From the NCBI GenBank assembly GCA_019419545.1, contig DXZT01000003.1:1-61469 (forward strand): a stretch of DNA of 61,469 nt, written 5' to 3'. A program made the translations under genes and the position numbers. Position 1 is the stretch's first letter; every line of letters starts with the position of its first letter. The notes under the pieces are model-generated. The model did not search any database. It saw only the letters and a list, made by a program, of their open reading frames with translations, and was not told the origin of the DNA. Source of the DNA: Collinsella sp. Its GTDB lineage: Bacteria; Actinomycetota; Coriobacteriia; Coriobacteriales; Coriobacteriaceae. Shown piece by piece: positions 7,745 through 16,327 of the stretch.

Positions 7745-8707
7745 ATGGGAAACATGACGGCGAATCAAAGACTTACAAGCCACATTAAAGCATGCGAACA
7801 GCAGCTGAGCTGCGTGTACGCACGCACGGCGGCGGAGGCAAAGCAGATTGAGCGGCGGGCGGCGGCGGGAAGTCTAGAGGCGGTCATGCCGGGGCTGTAT
7901 GCGCGTCCGGATTATTGGTCCGAGCTCAAGTTTCGGCAGCGTTATCTGCATCGGGTGCGGGCCCTTGCGCAAAAGCATCCCGACTGGACGTTTTGCTCCT
8001 ATACGGCGGCTGTTATCTATGGCCTTTCGGTTTCGCATGCCAATTTGACGCACATCCATATCGCCGCGGCGCCGGCGCAATCGACGACGCCGGGCTCTCA
8101 GGTGATTCGACATCGTTATGCTCGTCAAACGCGGGCAATCCAGATGGATATTGCCGTGACCGATATCGATCAGACGATTGCGGATTGCCTGGTCGATGCG
8201 TCGTTTGTCGAGGGACTGATCATTGCGGACTCAGCGCTTCATGAGCAGCTGTTGTCGATGGAGCATCTCGTTGAGACTGTCGACAATCTTGGCCTGAATC
8301 GTCGTGGTGTTGTGACGGCGCGCAGGGTTGCGCGGTGTGCCGATGGCCTGTCGGAAAGCGGCGGCGAGTCCAAGGCACGCGCGCTGATGATCGAGCGCGG
8401 CTGGCAGACGCCGGAGCTGCAAGTTGAGCTGTTCGACCCAGTTGAGCCGGGACGGCCATATCGCGTTGACTACTTGTGGCGTGTGGGCGACCGACTGATT
8501 ATCGGGGAGTTCGACGGATTCGTTAAAAGCGAGAAAGCGGCGGAGGAGGGCAAGCTCGCAAAGGCGCAATTTGATGAACGTCAGCGCGAGTCGAGGCTTT
8601 CGCTGCTTGATAACTGCAAAATCGTGCGCTTGTGTTGGGATGATCTGAGGGACCCGTCAAAGCTCGATCGCAAACTCAAGGTTGCCGGCGTGCCGCGTGC
8701 GTGTTGA
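7745..8707 (+). CDS. AbiEi-like / DUF559-like protein of unknown function
   Basis: A 320-residue protein. The N-terminal part (about 1-110) resembles the winged-helix and adjoining region of AbiEi-type antitoxins of type IV toxin-antitoxin systems (RRAAAGSLEAVMPGLYARP is typical). The C-terminal part (about 230-315) has RVDYLWRVGDRLIIGEFDG followed by a lysine, a pattern of DUF559 or very-short-patch-repair-like nuclease folds. No AbiEii-type toxin lies next to it, so it is probably not a working type IV antitoxin. It is flanked on both sides by AGCGTGG palindromic repeats. GGGAGG lies 4 nt before the ATG at 7745; an in-frame start further upstream lacks such a site. Confidence 0.6.
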   Translation: MGNMTANQRLTSHIKACEQQLSCVYARTAAEAKQIERRAAAGSLEAVMPGLYARPDYWSELKFRQRYLHRVRALAQKHPDWTFCSYTAAVIYGLSVSHANLTHIHIAAAPAQSTTPGSQVIRHRYARQTRAIQMDIAVTDIDQTIADCLVDASFVEGLIIADSALHEQLLSMEHLVETVDNLGLNRRGVVTARRVARCADGLSESGGESKARALMIERGWQTPELQVELFDPVEPGRPYRVDYLWRVGDRLIIGEFDGFVKSEKAAEEGKLAKAQFDERQRESRLSLLDNCKIVRLCWDDLRDPSKLDRKLKVAGVPRAC

Positions 8708-8730
8708 GGCGGTTGCAGGGCGTTGAGCCG

Positions 8731-8900
8731 CACAAGCGTGGAAATCCGGACGGACGAGTGTGGAAATCTGGACGCGCATTGGTTAAGCGTGGATTTTCGG
8801 ACACACGAGCGTGGATTTTTGGACGCTTGTTGAATGAGCGTGGATAATCTCCCGTTTTTGGCTCGTAAGGGGGCTCAAAGTGGGAGATTTTCCACGCTCA
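8731..8900. repeat. AGCGTGG palindromic repeat, copy 3, with tandem half-units
   Basis: Four degenerate ~22-bp units built on AGCGTGGATTTTCGGACACA fill 8731-8830. They lead into a hairpin whose arms are 8835-8853 and 8882-8900 (19 nt, one mismatch). The loop keeps the TTTTTGGCTC and GGCTCAAAG words also seen in copy 1. Confidence 0.85.
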
Positions 8901-8925
8901 TCTTGCGGGTGCGATACAGCGGCGA

Positions 8926-9522
8926 TCAGGCGCTGATGATGTGGGGTAGCGGCAGGTCGTGGGCGTCGGTGGGAACGTGGCCGACACGCTGCTCGTCAAA
9001 GGCTATGCCGATGATTTGACATGCGGACGAGAGCATGGGCAGGTAGCGGTCATAGCAGCCGCCGCCGTAGCCCAGGCGCGCGCCGGCGCGGTCGAATGCT
9101 ACGAGCGGCACGATGATCATGTCGAGAGCTTCGGCAGGCACGATGGGGAAGCGGCTGCTGTCGATGTCCGTGGCCGCAAAGGCCCGCGTGGGGTGGGCGA
9201 TAAACGGAGCCGCGGACGCATCGTCGGCGGCAACTGCCCGCATGCACATGCGCTGGCCACAAGCTGCGGCGTCTGTTGCCGAGAACATGCACGGATAGGC
9301 CACGCGCCAGCCGTGTTTGGCGGTCGCAGCGGCAAACGCGGCTGGGTCGACCTCGGAACCCATCGCGGCATAGGCGGCAACGGTGTGCGGCTCTGCGGCA
9401 CCCAAGTGATCCAACAGCTCAACCAGCCGCGCGCAGACAACGGTAGACTTCGCCGCCCGCACATCCAAATCAAGAGCATCGCGCCGAGCAATCACCGCCC
9501 GCCGCAACTCGGCCTTGTCCAT
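8926..9522 (-). CDS. 5-formyltetrahydrofolate cyclo-ligase
   Basis: A 198-residue enzyme that converts 5-formyl-THF to 5,10-methenyl-THF with ATP, recycling a folate storage form. The family signature is the C-terminal VAFDRAGARLGYGGGCYDR with the nucleotide-binding glycine run, followed by GIAFDEQRV and DLPLPHI. The N-terminal KAELRRAVIARRDAL is also typical. GAGGAGG lies just upstream of the ATG at 9520-9522, so that start is preferred to one 9 codons earlier. It is a single gene flanked by repeat-rich DNA. Confidence 0.9.
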   Translation of the reverse strand: MDKAELRRAVIARRDALDLDVRAAKSTVVCARLVELLDHLGAAEPHTVAAYAAMGSEVDPAAFAAATAKHGWRVAYPCMFSATDAAACGQRMCMRAVAADDASAAPFIAHPTRAFAATDIDSSRFPIVPAEALDMIIVPLVAFDRAGARLGYGGGCYDRYLPMLSSACQIIGIAFDEQRVGHVPTDAHDLPLPHIISA

Positions 9523-9540
9523 CCCAACCTCCTCTAGCAA

Positions 9541-9597
9541 ACCTACCAAAAAGGGACAGGTTTATTTTGGCAGGTTTTATCTGGGCAAACACCCAAA
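9541..9597. repeat. Palindromic repeat, inverted copy of 50-100
   Basis: The reverse complement reads TTTGCCCAGATAAAACCTGC and onward like the segment at 50-100, ending CTTTTTGGTAGGT. The two copies differ at only a few positions and lie 9.5 kb apart in opposite orientation. Confidence 0.7.
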
Positions 9598-9676
9598 CCA
9601 CCACATAAACCATCGCAAAGGGGGCGGTTCATGGACACCTTCGTGGGTTTTGACGAAGAGCGGGTGTTCGCGGCGG

Positions 9677-9820
9677 TTTGTCTCGATCTGTAACAGTAGC
9701 TCGGCAAAATCGGACCTAGATGTTACAGATTGAGACAAAGGGACGGGGTCATCCGAAAACGTCTCGATTAGTAACATCTGGAGCCGATATTGCCGTCTTG
9801 GCGTTACAGATCGAGACAAA
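9677..9820. repeat. Two inverted GTCTCGATCTGTAAC palindromes
   Basis: Palindrome 1 has arms 9677-9695 and 9721-9739 (19 nt, one mismatch). Palindrome 2 has arms at about 9761-9775 and 9803-9820. The loop of one resembles the reverse complement of the loop of the other (CGGCAAAATCGG against CGGCAATATCGG), so they are two copies in opposite orientation. No gene is seen between 9523 and 9884. Confidence 0.75.
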
Positions 9821-9841
9821 CCGGCAGACTGCGGCAAAAGA

Positions 9842-9880
9842 AAAGGTAGATTTTCAGGCATATCCCAAAAATCTACCTTT
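9842..9880 (-). terminator. Terminator of the M16C protease gene
   Basis: A 13-bp stem (AAAGGTAGATTTT / AAAATCTACCTTT) with a 13-nt loop lies 5 bp after the stop of the minus-strand gene. It is followed on that strand by TTTTCTTTT. Confidence 0.8.
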
Positions 9881-9884
9881 GTGG

Positions 9885-12800
9885 TTAGCCCATCAGGTCG
9901 ATGACGTTAAATCCGGCGTTGCTCTTGGCGATGACGTCTCGGCCGCCAAAGACGCACGTTGGCGACTCGGCTGCGATACGCGCCACGCCGGCGCCGAGCG
10001 AGCGCAGCTCACCAGGCGTGGCGGCGAGCATCTGGGCGCGGCGCTCCTCGCGTGCATGCGGATCGAGCCCGGCCAGGTAGGTCGTGTTGCGGCGCTTGGT
10101 GAGCGCGTACGGCTTCACCGGCGCGTCCATACCGCTCACGCAGCTCACGATAAAGCCCTCAAAGGCGGCCTCGTCGGGCTCAAAGCTGCCGAGCCATTCG
10201 CCCGCGCGCGCCACGCGCTCAATCGAGGGGTCGATTGCCGGGTCGCGGTAGGTGTAGAACGCCGTCTGACGCTCGCCGGCCGCGCGGAATCCGCAACCGT
10301 ACGCACCACCCTTCACGCGGATCTCGTTCCACAGGTAGTCGTAGGAGAGCGCGTTGGCGGCAACCGCCCAGGCGCCCGTCACGTCGATGCCCAGACGACG
10401 CGGGTCGCACGCGCTTGCCGCAAAGCAGATGTCGCTGGGGATGACAAAGGCCTCGTGGCGGTCGCGCGGCGTCGGCACCACGAGCGCGTTGCGGCCGGCA
10501 TCGGTGCCATGGCCCGCGCCCAGCCCCAGGTCGCCCGCAGCATTCCAGTACGCGTCAAAGTCCTCATCGCTGCCGGTAAAGCTCGCCAGGCAGCCGTCGG
10601 CCACAAAGATACGACCTGCCAGCTCGGTAAGCTTGGCGCGCAGGCCGTCCAGGCGCTCGTCAAAGTGTTCGAGCAAATCGCGCAGGAACAGATAGAAATC
10701 AACGCCCGAAAGCTGCTCGCGTACCACGGCCGAAGGCGAGCTGTAGCTCATCGCGCGACCGAGTGCCGCCGAGTGACCGTTGTTGATAAACCCCTGCTCA
10801 AGCCCAATGCGAATCTGTGTGAGCACGTCGCGGACGCGGTCGGCGTCGGCATCCGCCAGCAGCGTGTTCGACCACACCTCGCGCGGCAGGCTCGCCAGCG
10901 CATCGATCTTCTCGGACAGGGCGCCGGCGCTCACCAGCAGGTAGGGGTGCACGCCGTCCACGTCGGGTTGGGTCATGACCTCGGTCGTAAAGCTCAAAAA
11001 GCCCAGCTTGCCGGCAAGCAAGTTGTCGAGCTCCTCTGCCGAGTGCTCGCTCGTGGGCAGCTGTTTGAACAGGCGGCAGAGCAGCGTCACGTAGGGCAGG
11101 TCTTCAAACGCGACGCAGCTCAGGTCGAAATACTGCATGGCGTAGGCCAGACGGTTGGTGGGGATGCCGTGGCGCAGGCAGGGGATGGGTGCGGTCGTGT
11201 CCACGACCAGCGGCGGCTCGGGGCGCGCCTCGCCAATGTCGGACACGCGCAGGCGCGGCAGCGTGGCCTTGGCCTCGGGTGTGTCTTCCGCCTCCTGTGC
11301 GGCACGCAGCGCAGCCGTGCGCTCGACCACGTCGGCGAGCTCGGCATCGGTCATGGCATCGCGCTTGGCTGCCAGCTCGGCAGCTTCGGCGCCCTCCGAA
11401 CCCTCGGCGGCATCCACCGGCACCAGCTCGACCAGCGCCATGTGGTCGTCTTCCAGCACCAGCTCGCGCAGCAGGTCCTCAAAATAGCTGCCGTCCAGCT
11501 CGCCACGCAGCTCCTCGTACACCGGGCCGTACTTGAGTGCCAGCGTCGCGGCGTCGTCATCGTAGAGCCAGGTGCTCAGCGCATCGCACGCAATGGCCAC
11601 GCCGTCGGCGATACCGTAGTCGCGCTGGCGCAGGTCGTATTCGTTGCTGCTGATGATGGCTTCCAGGCGCTCGCGCGGAACGCCGTGCTCGCACAGGTCG
11701 CGGCAGGCGTCCTGGAACACGCGACGCAGTTCACGCGCCACGCCGGGCTGCGCATTTTGCAGCATGATGAGCTCGTAGGGCTGCAGGCTCTCGGCCGCGG
11801 TATAGCTCACCACGTTGCCGCCCAGGCCGGCGGCCAGAATGGCCTTCTTAACCGGCGCTTCGTTGGAGCCCAGCAGCGCCTCGAACAGGATGTCCGCCGC
11901 GATCGTGCGCTTGCGGTCGAGCGCACTGCCCAGCACCAAGCCCAGGCCCACCAGGGCGTTTTCGGGCGTGGTGGCCATCTCGACGCGCTTATACTCGCAG
12001 GTCACGGGCGCTTGCACGCCCAGCGGATTGGGCGCCAGTGTGGACGGGTCCTCGCCGGCGGCAACGGCTGCGTCCATGCGGCGACTCGCGGCGCTCGGCT
12101 GCGACAGATAGCGCTCGTCCAAAAAGGCCAGGGCGCGGTCCACGTCCAGATCGCCATAGAACGTGATGTAGGAGTTGGAAGGATTGTAGTGGCGCGCGTG
12201 CGTGTCCAGGAACTGCTCGTAGGTGAGCGCGGGAATCGCGCGCGGGTCGCCGCCACTCTCGTGCGCATAGGCGGTGTCGGGATAGAGCGCGGCGTTGACG
12301 GCGTCGTCTAGCACGCTCATGGGGTCGGACAGAGCACCCTTCATCTCGTTGAACACCACGCCGTTATAGCGCAGCGTGCCCTCGCGCAGGCTGGCGGCGC
12401 TGCCGTCGCCCTCGTCCTCGACGCTCTCCGGCAGGTCCAACTCGTAGTGCCAGCCTTCCTGCTCAAAAATGGTGGGCTTGGTATAGATGGCCGGGTTGAA
12501 CACTGCGTCCAGGTACACGTCCATCAGGTTGTACAGGTCCTGCTCGTTGGTGGTGGCAACGGGGTAGATGGTCTTGTCGGGGTAGGTCATGGCGTTGAGG
12601 AACGTCTGCATGGAGCTCTTGATCAGGTCGACAAACGGCTCCTTGACAGGGAACTTGGCCGATCCGCACAGCACCGAGTGTTCAAGAATATGGAACACGC
12701 CGGTGGAATCGGCCGGCGGCGTCTTAAAGCCAATGGCAAAGGCCTTGTTTTCGTCGTCGCATGCCAGGTACAGCAGACGAGCGCCCGATGCGGTGTGGCG

Positions 12801-12932
12801 CAGCACGTAGGCGTCCGAATCGAGCTCGGGCACGGTCTCGCAGCGCTCGACGGCAAAACCGTGGCAGGTGGTACCGGGTACCAGCAGCGCGGCAGCAGCG
12901 GCGCGCGGATCGGTTGAGGTGGTGGTGGGCAT
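9885..12932 (-). CDS. M16C family zinc metallopeptidase (presequence protease-like)
   Basis: A 1015-residue pitrilysin-clan peptidase of the PreP/falcilysin type, which degrades peptides inside a closed chamber. The inverted zinc motif HILEH is at residues 81-85, followed by SVLCGSAKFPVKEPF and TYPDKTIYPVA, hallmarks of the M16C subfamily. Length is right for the four-domain single-chain form. No signal peptide is seen, so it is probably cytosolic and recycles peptides. AAAGGAGA precedes the ATG at 12930-12932; the frame is open upstream for 58 codons without a better site. It is monocistronic, with its own terminator at 9842-9880. Confidence 0.92.
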   Translation of the reverse strand: MPTTTSTDPRAAAAALLVPGTTCHGFAVERCETVPELDSDAYVLRHTASGARLLYLACDDENKAFAIGFKTPPADSTGVFHILEHSVLCGSAKFPVKEPFVDLIKSSMQTFLNAMTYPDKTIYPVATTNEQDLYNLMDVYLDAVFNPAIYTKPTIFEQEGWHYELDLPESVEDEGDGSAASLREGTLRYNGVVFNEMKGALSDPMSVLDDAVNAALYPDTAYAHESGGDPRAIPALTYEQFLDTHARHYNPSNSYITFYGDLDVDRALAFLDERYLSQPSAASRRMDAAVAAGEDPSTLAPNPLGVQAPVTCEYKRVEMATTPENALVGLGLVLGSALDRKRTIAADILFEALLGSNEAPVKKAILAAGLGGNVVSYTAAESLQPYELIMLQNAQPGVARELRRVFQDACRDLCEHGVPRERLEAIISSNEYDLRQRDYGIADGVAIACDALSTWLYDDDAATLALKYGPVYEELRGELDGSYFEDLLRELVLEDDHMALVELVPVDAAEGSEGAEAAELAAKRDAMTDAELADVVERTAALRAAQEAEDTPEAKATLPRLRVSDIGEARPEPPLVVDTTAPIPCLRHGIPTNRLAYAMQYFDLSCVAFEDLPYVTLLCRLFKQLPTSEHSAEELDNLLAGKLGFLSFTTEVMTQPDVDGVHPYLLVSAGALSEKIDALASLPREVWSNTLLADADADRVRDVLTQIRIGLEQGFINNGHSAALGRAMSYSSPSAVVREQLSGVDFYLFLRDLLEHFDERLDGLRAKLTELAGRIFVADGCLASFTGSDEDFDAYWNAAGDLGLGAGHGTDAGRNALVVPTPRDRHEAFVIPSDICFAASACDPRRLGIDVTGAWAVAANALSYDYLWNEIRVKGGAYGCGFRAAGERQTAFYTYRDPAIDPSIERVARAGEWLGSFEPDEAAFEGFIVSCVSGMDAPVKPYALTKRRNTTYLAGLDPHAREERRAQMLAATPGELRSLGAGVARIAAESPTCVFGGRDVIAKSNAGFNVIDLMG

Positions 12933-13157
12933 ATGCAGTCTCCTTTGACGCCCCAGCGGGGGCGAATCGAGTCGAATCCTCGAGAGTATACCCATATGGG
13001 GCCGCGGCTCTGCAGCGAACTGGAGACGATGTGGGCGGACTAGCCTAGCTAGGTTGATAACGAATGCCGCGGGTAGCCGCTGCATCCCGCTAAAGTGAAA
13101 TAACACCCCGTTTACCGAATCATTTAGGAAATATATGGACTCCTAAAAAGTTCTAAT

Positions 13158-13168
13158 ACAATATAAGT
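13158..13168. promoter_or_regulatory. Candidate operator upstream of GntR gene
   Basis: ACAATATAAGT lies 45 bp ahead of the GntR gene at 13213. ACAATATAGT recurs at 14019-14028 ahead of the EIIA gene. A shared site upstream of a regulator and its neighbour operon suggests autoregulation plus control of the PTS genes. No gene is seen in 12933-13212. Confidence 0.45.
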
Positions 13169-13212
13169 TATCTATCTATAAGCTGCTGATTCCTTGCAAA
13201 GGTATGGTTGAT

Positions 13213-13917
13213 ATGGTTGAAGCAAATAGCGTTATCCCCCTGTACAAACAGATTGTCCGTGCGCTCTCTGATTCGATCGCCAACGGCACGTACCGCCCGG
13301 GAGATAAGCTTCCGACCGAGGCGGAGCTCATCGAGCAATTTGGCGTGAGCCGAATAACGGTTCGCTCCGCAATTAAAGAAATGGAAGATGCTGGGCTTGT
13401 TGAGAGGGCCCGCGGCAAGGGCACATTCGTTTCGTCGGACACACAGATGTATGCCGCGGACGACCGTGAGAGCTTTACCCATTCGTGCCAGCTTGCGGGA
13501 AAACAGGCGTCTACCAGGGTTCTCGCAATGGGCTGGGACTTCCCAAGCCTGCGAGACGCGAAGTTCCTGGGCGTAGACGATACCCAAAAGGTATTGCGTA
13601 GTCGTCGTCTACGCCTTGTGGATGACAAGCCCACGATGCTGGAAACCAATAGCTATTCCGCTGCGCTTTCTTTTTTGGAGCATGAATCCCTCGAGGATTC
13701 GCTGATGGCGGTACTCGATCGCCAGGGGATCAAGATGGGCCCCAATACGCGTACGCTCGAGGTCTGCTATGCGAGCGAGCTCGAGGCGGCATACCTTAAC
13801 GTGGAGCTGGACTCTCCGCTGCTTCTGTTTGTCGATAGACGTTATGCTCCAAGCGGCGAGCCGCTTTTCATCTCCCGTCAGGTGTACTGCACCGAGCGAC
13901 TGAAGTTCTATTTGTAA
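13213..13917 (+). CDS. GntR family regulator of the PTS/deglycase locus
   Basis: A 234-residue HutC-type regulator. The winged HTH spans about residues 5-75 (DKLPTEAELIEQFGVSRITV and RARGKGTFVSS); the UTRA domain occupies the rest. It sits 135 bp upstream of EIIA in the same orientation and is the obvious regulator of the mannose-family PTS and SIS deglycase genes. The effector is likely a fructosamine 6-phosphate, by inference from the deglycase. AAAGG at 13198-13202 is well spaced for the ATG at 13213 but too close to the in-frame ATG at 13204. The following gap holds an inverted repeat TTGGTC-N8-GACCAA (13930-13949). Confidence 0.88.
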   Translation: MVEANSVIPLYKQIVRALSDSIANGTYRPGDKLPTEAELIEQFGVSRITVRSAIKEMEDAGLVERARGKGTFVSSDTQMYAADDRESFTHSCQLAGKQASTRVLAMGWDFPSLRDAKFLGVDDTQKVLRSRRLRLVDDKPTMLETNSYSAALSFLEHESLEDSLMAVLDRQGIKMGPNTRTLEVCYASELEAAYLNVELDSPLLLFVDRRYAPSGEPLFISRQVYCTERLKFYL

Positions 13918-13997
13918 ATTAGAGATAGATTGGTCAATTTACCGACCAATTGCTACCGTTCGCGGATTTGGAAAATAGACACACCGCGTAGGGTAGA

Positions 13998-14028
13998 TTG
14001 CTAATATACTTTATTATGACAATATAGT
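13998..14028 (+). promoter_or_regulatory. Probable promoter of the EIIA-EIIB genes
   Basis: TTGCTA (13998-14003) and TATAGT (14023-14028) could serve as -35 and -10 boxes with a rather long 19-bp spacer. The -10 overlaps the ACAATATAGT motif, so a repressor bound there would block RNA polymerase. Confidence 0.4.
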
Positions 14029-14052
14029 ACGTCTTATTGATATTGGAGAACT

Positions 14053-14472
14053 ATGAATAAGATATTGCTAGCGAGTCATGGTTATCTCGCCCAAGGTATG
14101 AAGAGCTCTCTCGAGATCCTGATGGGCGCCAACGACCGAATCGAGTGTCTGTGCGCCTATGTCGATGACGACACGAGGGATGTCGCAGCGCTTATCGATG
14201 CTTGGATGGAGTCGAAGGACCCTGCCGACTCTTGGTTTGTCGTGACTGACATCTTTGGCGGCTCTGTAAACAACGAATTCATTCAGAGGCAGACCGCCGG
14301 ATCGTTTACGTTGATCATCGGAATGAACTTGCCGCTGCTGGTGGAAATGGCTACACAGCTGGACTCCCTGGATGCGGACAAGGCCAAAGCTGCGGTCGAG
14401 GGATCACGTTCGTTTATCATGCTTTGTGAGGCGGCGGACATGCTTGCCGATGTCGAAGAAGAAGAGTTCTAG
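14053..14472 (+). CDS. PTS mannose-family EIIA component
   Basis: A 139-residue EIIA of the mannose (EII-Man) family. It receives phosphate from HPr on His9 (LLASHGYLAQGM) and passes it to EIIB. TDIFGGSVNNEF is the conserved second signature. A separate EIIA polypeptide, rather than an EIIAB fusion, matches the four-gene arrangement of gfrABCD-type loci. GGAGAA lies just before the ATG. It forms a transcription unit with the EIIB gene, ended by the terminator at 15070-15099. Confidence 0.93.
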   Translation: MNKILLASHGYLAQGMKSSLEILMGANDRIECLCAYVDDDTRDVAALIDAWMESKDPADSWFVVTDIFGGSVNNEFIQRQTAGSFTLIIGMNLPLLVEMATQLDSLDADKAKAAVEGSRSFIMLCEAADMLADVEEEEF

Positions 14473-14543
14473 TTAGTTCTGGTTCGAGCCCTAGCTAAGG
14501 GCCACGCCTGTCATTACCTTTATTACGCGCGGAGATGATTACG

Positions 14544-15017
14544 ATGATTAAGCTTACGAGAGTTGATTACCGATTGATTCACGGCCAGGTCGCCATGTCT
14601 TGGACACATGCGCTGGATGTCGATTGCATCCTGTGTGCCAGCGACGCCGTGGCAAAAGACGACATGAGAAAAGCCGCATTGAGGCTAGCTCGTCCCAACG
14701 GCGTGAAGCTCGTCATAAAAGACGTAAACGCTGCTATCGAGGCGCTCAACAGCGGCGTCACCGACAAGTATTCGCTGTTTATCATTGTCGAGACGATCGA
14801 GGATGCCTATCGCCTTGCTAAGGGTTGCAAAGACATCAAGGAGATCAATCTGGGCGGAACTCGAAAGTCTCCCGAGACCACGCTTCATCCGACCCCCGCG
14901 ATCTTTGCGACCGAAACCGATGCCGAGCATATCCAAGAGCTTGTGAACGATGGCGTGGTTATCGAAATCCGTCAGGTTCCCAATGACTCAAAGGTACTTG
15001 CCAAGGACGTTTTCTAG
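14544..15017 (+). CDS. PTS mannose/sorbose-family EIIB component
   Basis: A 157-residue EIIB that takes phosphate from EIIA and phosphorylates the sugar during uptake. The active-site His13 is in LTRVDYRLIHGQVAMSW. INLGGTRKSPET is another family signature. An ATG at 14535 is in frame, but GGAG touches it directly; the same GGAG is 9 nt from the ATG at 14544, so the latter is preferred. Confidence 0.93.
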   Translation: MIKLTRVDYRLIHGQVAMSWTHALDVDCILCASDAVAKDDMRKAALRLARPNGVKLVIKDVNAAIEALNSGVTDKYSLFIIVETIEDAYRLAKGCKDIKEINLGGTRKSPETTLHPTPAIFATETDAEHIQELVNDGVVIEIRQVPNDSKVLAKDVF

Positions 15018-15069
15018 CTGGAAACATGCCATTGTCTAGCATTTATTAACTAGGTCCTCCTTTCTTTAG

Positions 15070-15099
15070 CCCGTCGATCATTTGATCGGCGGGTTTTTT
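15070..15099 (+). terminator. Terminator after EIIB
   Basis: An 11-bp stem (CCCGTCGATCA / TGATCGGCGGG, one G-T pair) with a 2-nt gap is followed by six T. It separates EIIA-EIIB from the SIS-EIIC-EIID genes, so the latter need their own promoter or read-through. Confidence 0.9.
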
Positions 15100-15133
15100 A
15101 TTAAAGAAAAATCAAAAAAATCTGAAATAGTTC

Positions 15134-15164
15134 TTGCATAGTTAGTTATATAAAGTATTATAAC
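15134..15164 (+). promoter_or_regulatory. Promoter and inverted repeat ahead of SIS deglycase
   Basis: TTGCAT (15134-15139) and TATTAT (15156-15161) are spaced by 16 bp. An inverted repeat GTTATA-N8-TATAAC (15145-15164) overlaps the spacer and -10 and is a plausible repressor site. Confidence 0.5.
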
Positions 15165-15211
15165 GTCATGGGATGAATGAAGGGTTCATCCAAGTGAGTT
15201 AGGAGTAAGGG

Positions 15212-16246
15212 ATGTTCAATTTCGATGAGCCTCGTTACGAGAAGGTTGTGAGCGATGCCCTCGCTCTCCGTCCTCAGATTGAGGCTGCCGTGGACAAGGT
15301 CTGCGAGCAGGGTTATTCCAACATCTTCTTCATCGGCTGCGGCGGCACCTGGGCCCACACGCTCCCGATGAAGTATTGGGTCGAGACCACCACGGCCGAC
15401 GTCGACGTCCACTGCGAGATTGCCGCTGAGTTCCTCGCATGCCCGCCCAAGACCTTCAACAAGGACTCGGTCTGCGTCTTCTCCACCCGTACCGGCACCA
15501 CCCCCGAGATCATCGAGGCCGCCAAGTTCTGCCAGGAGCAGGGTGCCCGCACGCTGATGTATGTCTCCAACGACAACACCCCGGCCACCGAGTACGCCGA
15601 TTACAAGTTCTTCAGCTTCGCCGAGGACGACGTCCTGTGCGAGGCCATCTACACCTACCAGATCACGCTGGTCGCCCGCTTCCTCAAGAACGCCGGCGCC
15701 TTCCCCAAGTACGACACCTTCATGGAGGAGTTCGGCAACATCGCTCCGTACCTCATCAAGGCCAAGGACGCTCAGGACGAGCGCTGCGCCGCCATGGCCG
15801 AGGACTTCAAGGACACCGACTACCACATGGTGATCGGCTCCGGCATGCTCTGGGGTGAGGCCTACGACTACGCTATGTGCATCCTCGAGGAGATGCAGTG
15901 GATCAAGACCAAGTCCATCCACGCCGCCGAGTTCTTCCACGGCACCATCGAGCTGTGCGAGGAGGGCACGAGCCTCATCATGCTCTACGGCGAGGACGAC
16001 ACCCGCAAGCTCATGGACCGCGTGGACAACTTCACTCATATGCTCGCCGACGAGAAGGGCGTCCATGTCCGCGTGAACAAGTTCGACACCGCCGAGGTCG
16101 AGCTGCCGTTCAGCGACCCCGAGTTCCGCAAGATCGTCTCCCCGATGGTCACCTACACCATCACCGAGCGTCTGAGCTGCCATCTCGAGCACGTCCGTAA
16201 CCACCCGCTCACCACGCGTCGTTACTATCACCAGATGAACTACTAA
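15212..16246 (+). CDS. SIS-domain fructosamine-6-phosphate deglycase (FrlB/GfrF-like)
   Basis: A 344-residue double-SIS protein of the FrlB/FraB/GfrE-F family. It would cleave fructoselysine or glucoselysine 6-phosphate to glucose 6-phosphate and lysine after PTS import. The first SIS phosphate site is FSTRTGTTPEIIEAA (near residue 90). AAEFFHGTIE supplies E240 and H243 of the deglycase motif, and the C-terminus ends RRYYHQMNY. It lies between PTS EIIAB and EIICD genes, the same gene content as the Salmonella gfr operon. Collinsella intestinalis is known to grow on fructoselysine, which fits. GGAGTAAGGG precedes the ATG. Substrate identity is inferred. Confidence 0.85.
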   Translation: MFNFDEPRYEKVVSDALALRPQIEAAVDKVCEQGYSNIFFIGCGGTWAHTLPMKYWVETTTADVDVHCEIAAEFLACPPKTFNKDSVCVFSTRTGTTPEIIEAAKFCQEQGARTLMYVSNDNTPATEYADYKFFSFAEDDVLCEAIYTYQITLVARFLKNAGAFPKYDTFMEEFGNIAPYLIKAKDAQDERCAAMAEDFKDTDYHMVIGSGMLWGEAYDYAMCILEEMQWIKTKSIHAAEFFHGTIELCEEGTSLIMLYGEDDTRKLMDRVDNFTHMLADEKGVHVRVNKFDTAEVELPFSDPEFRKIVSPMVTYTITERLSCHLEHVRNHPLTTRRYYHQMNY

Positions 16247-16327
16247 TCCTCTCAAATTGCTGCGGTTGTCTGCAGGCGAGCTGCGCAGAATGCCTCGCCT
16301 GCAGACCTGTTTCTGGGGTTGATCGAA

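Noticed and set aside
9720..12311. Plus-strand open frame of 863 codons opposite the M16C protease
   Set aside because: Antisense composition, no family motifs, and it starts in the palindromic repeat region.
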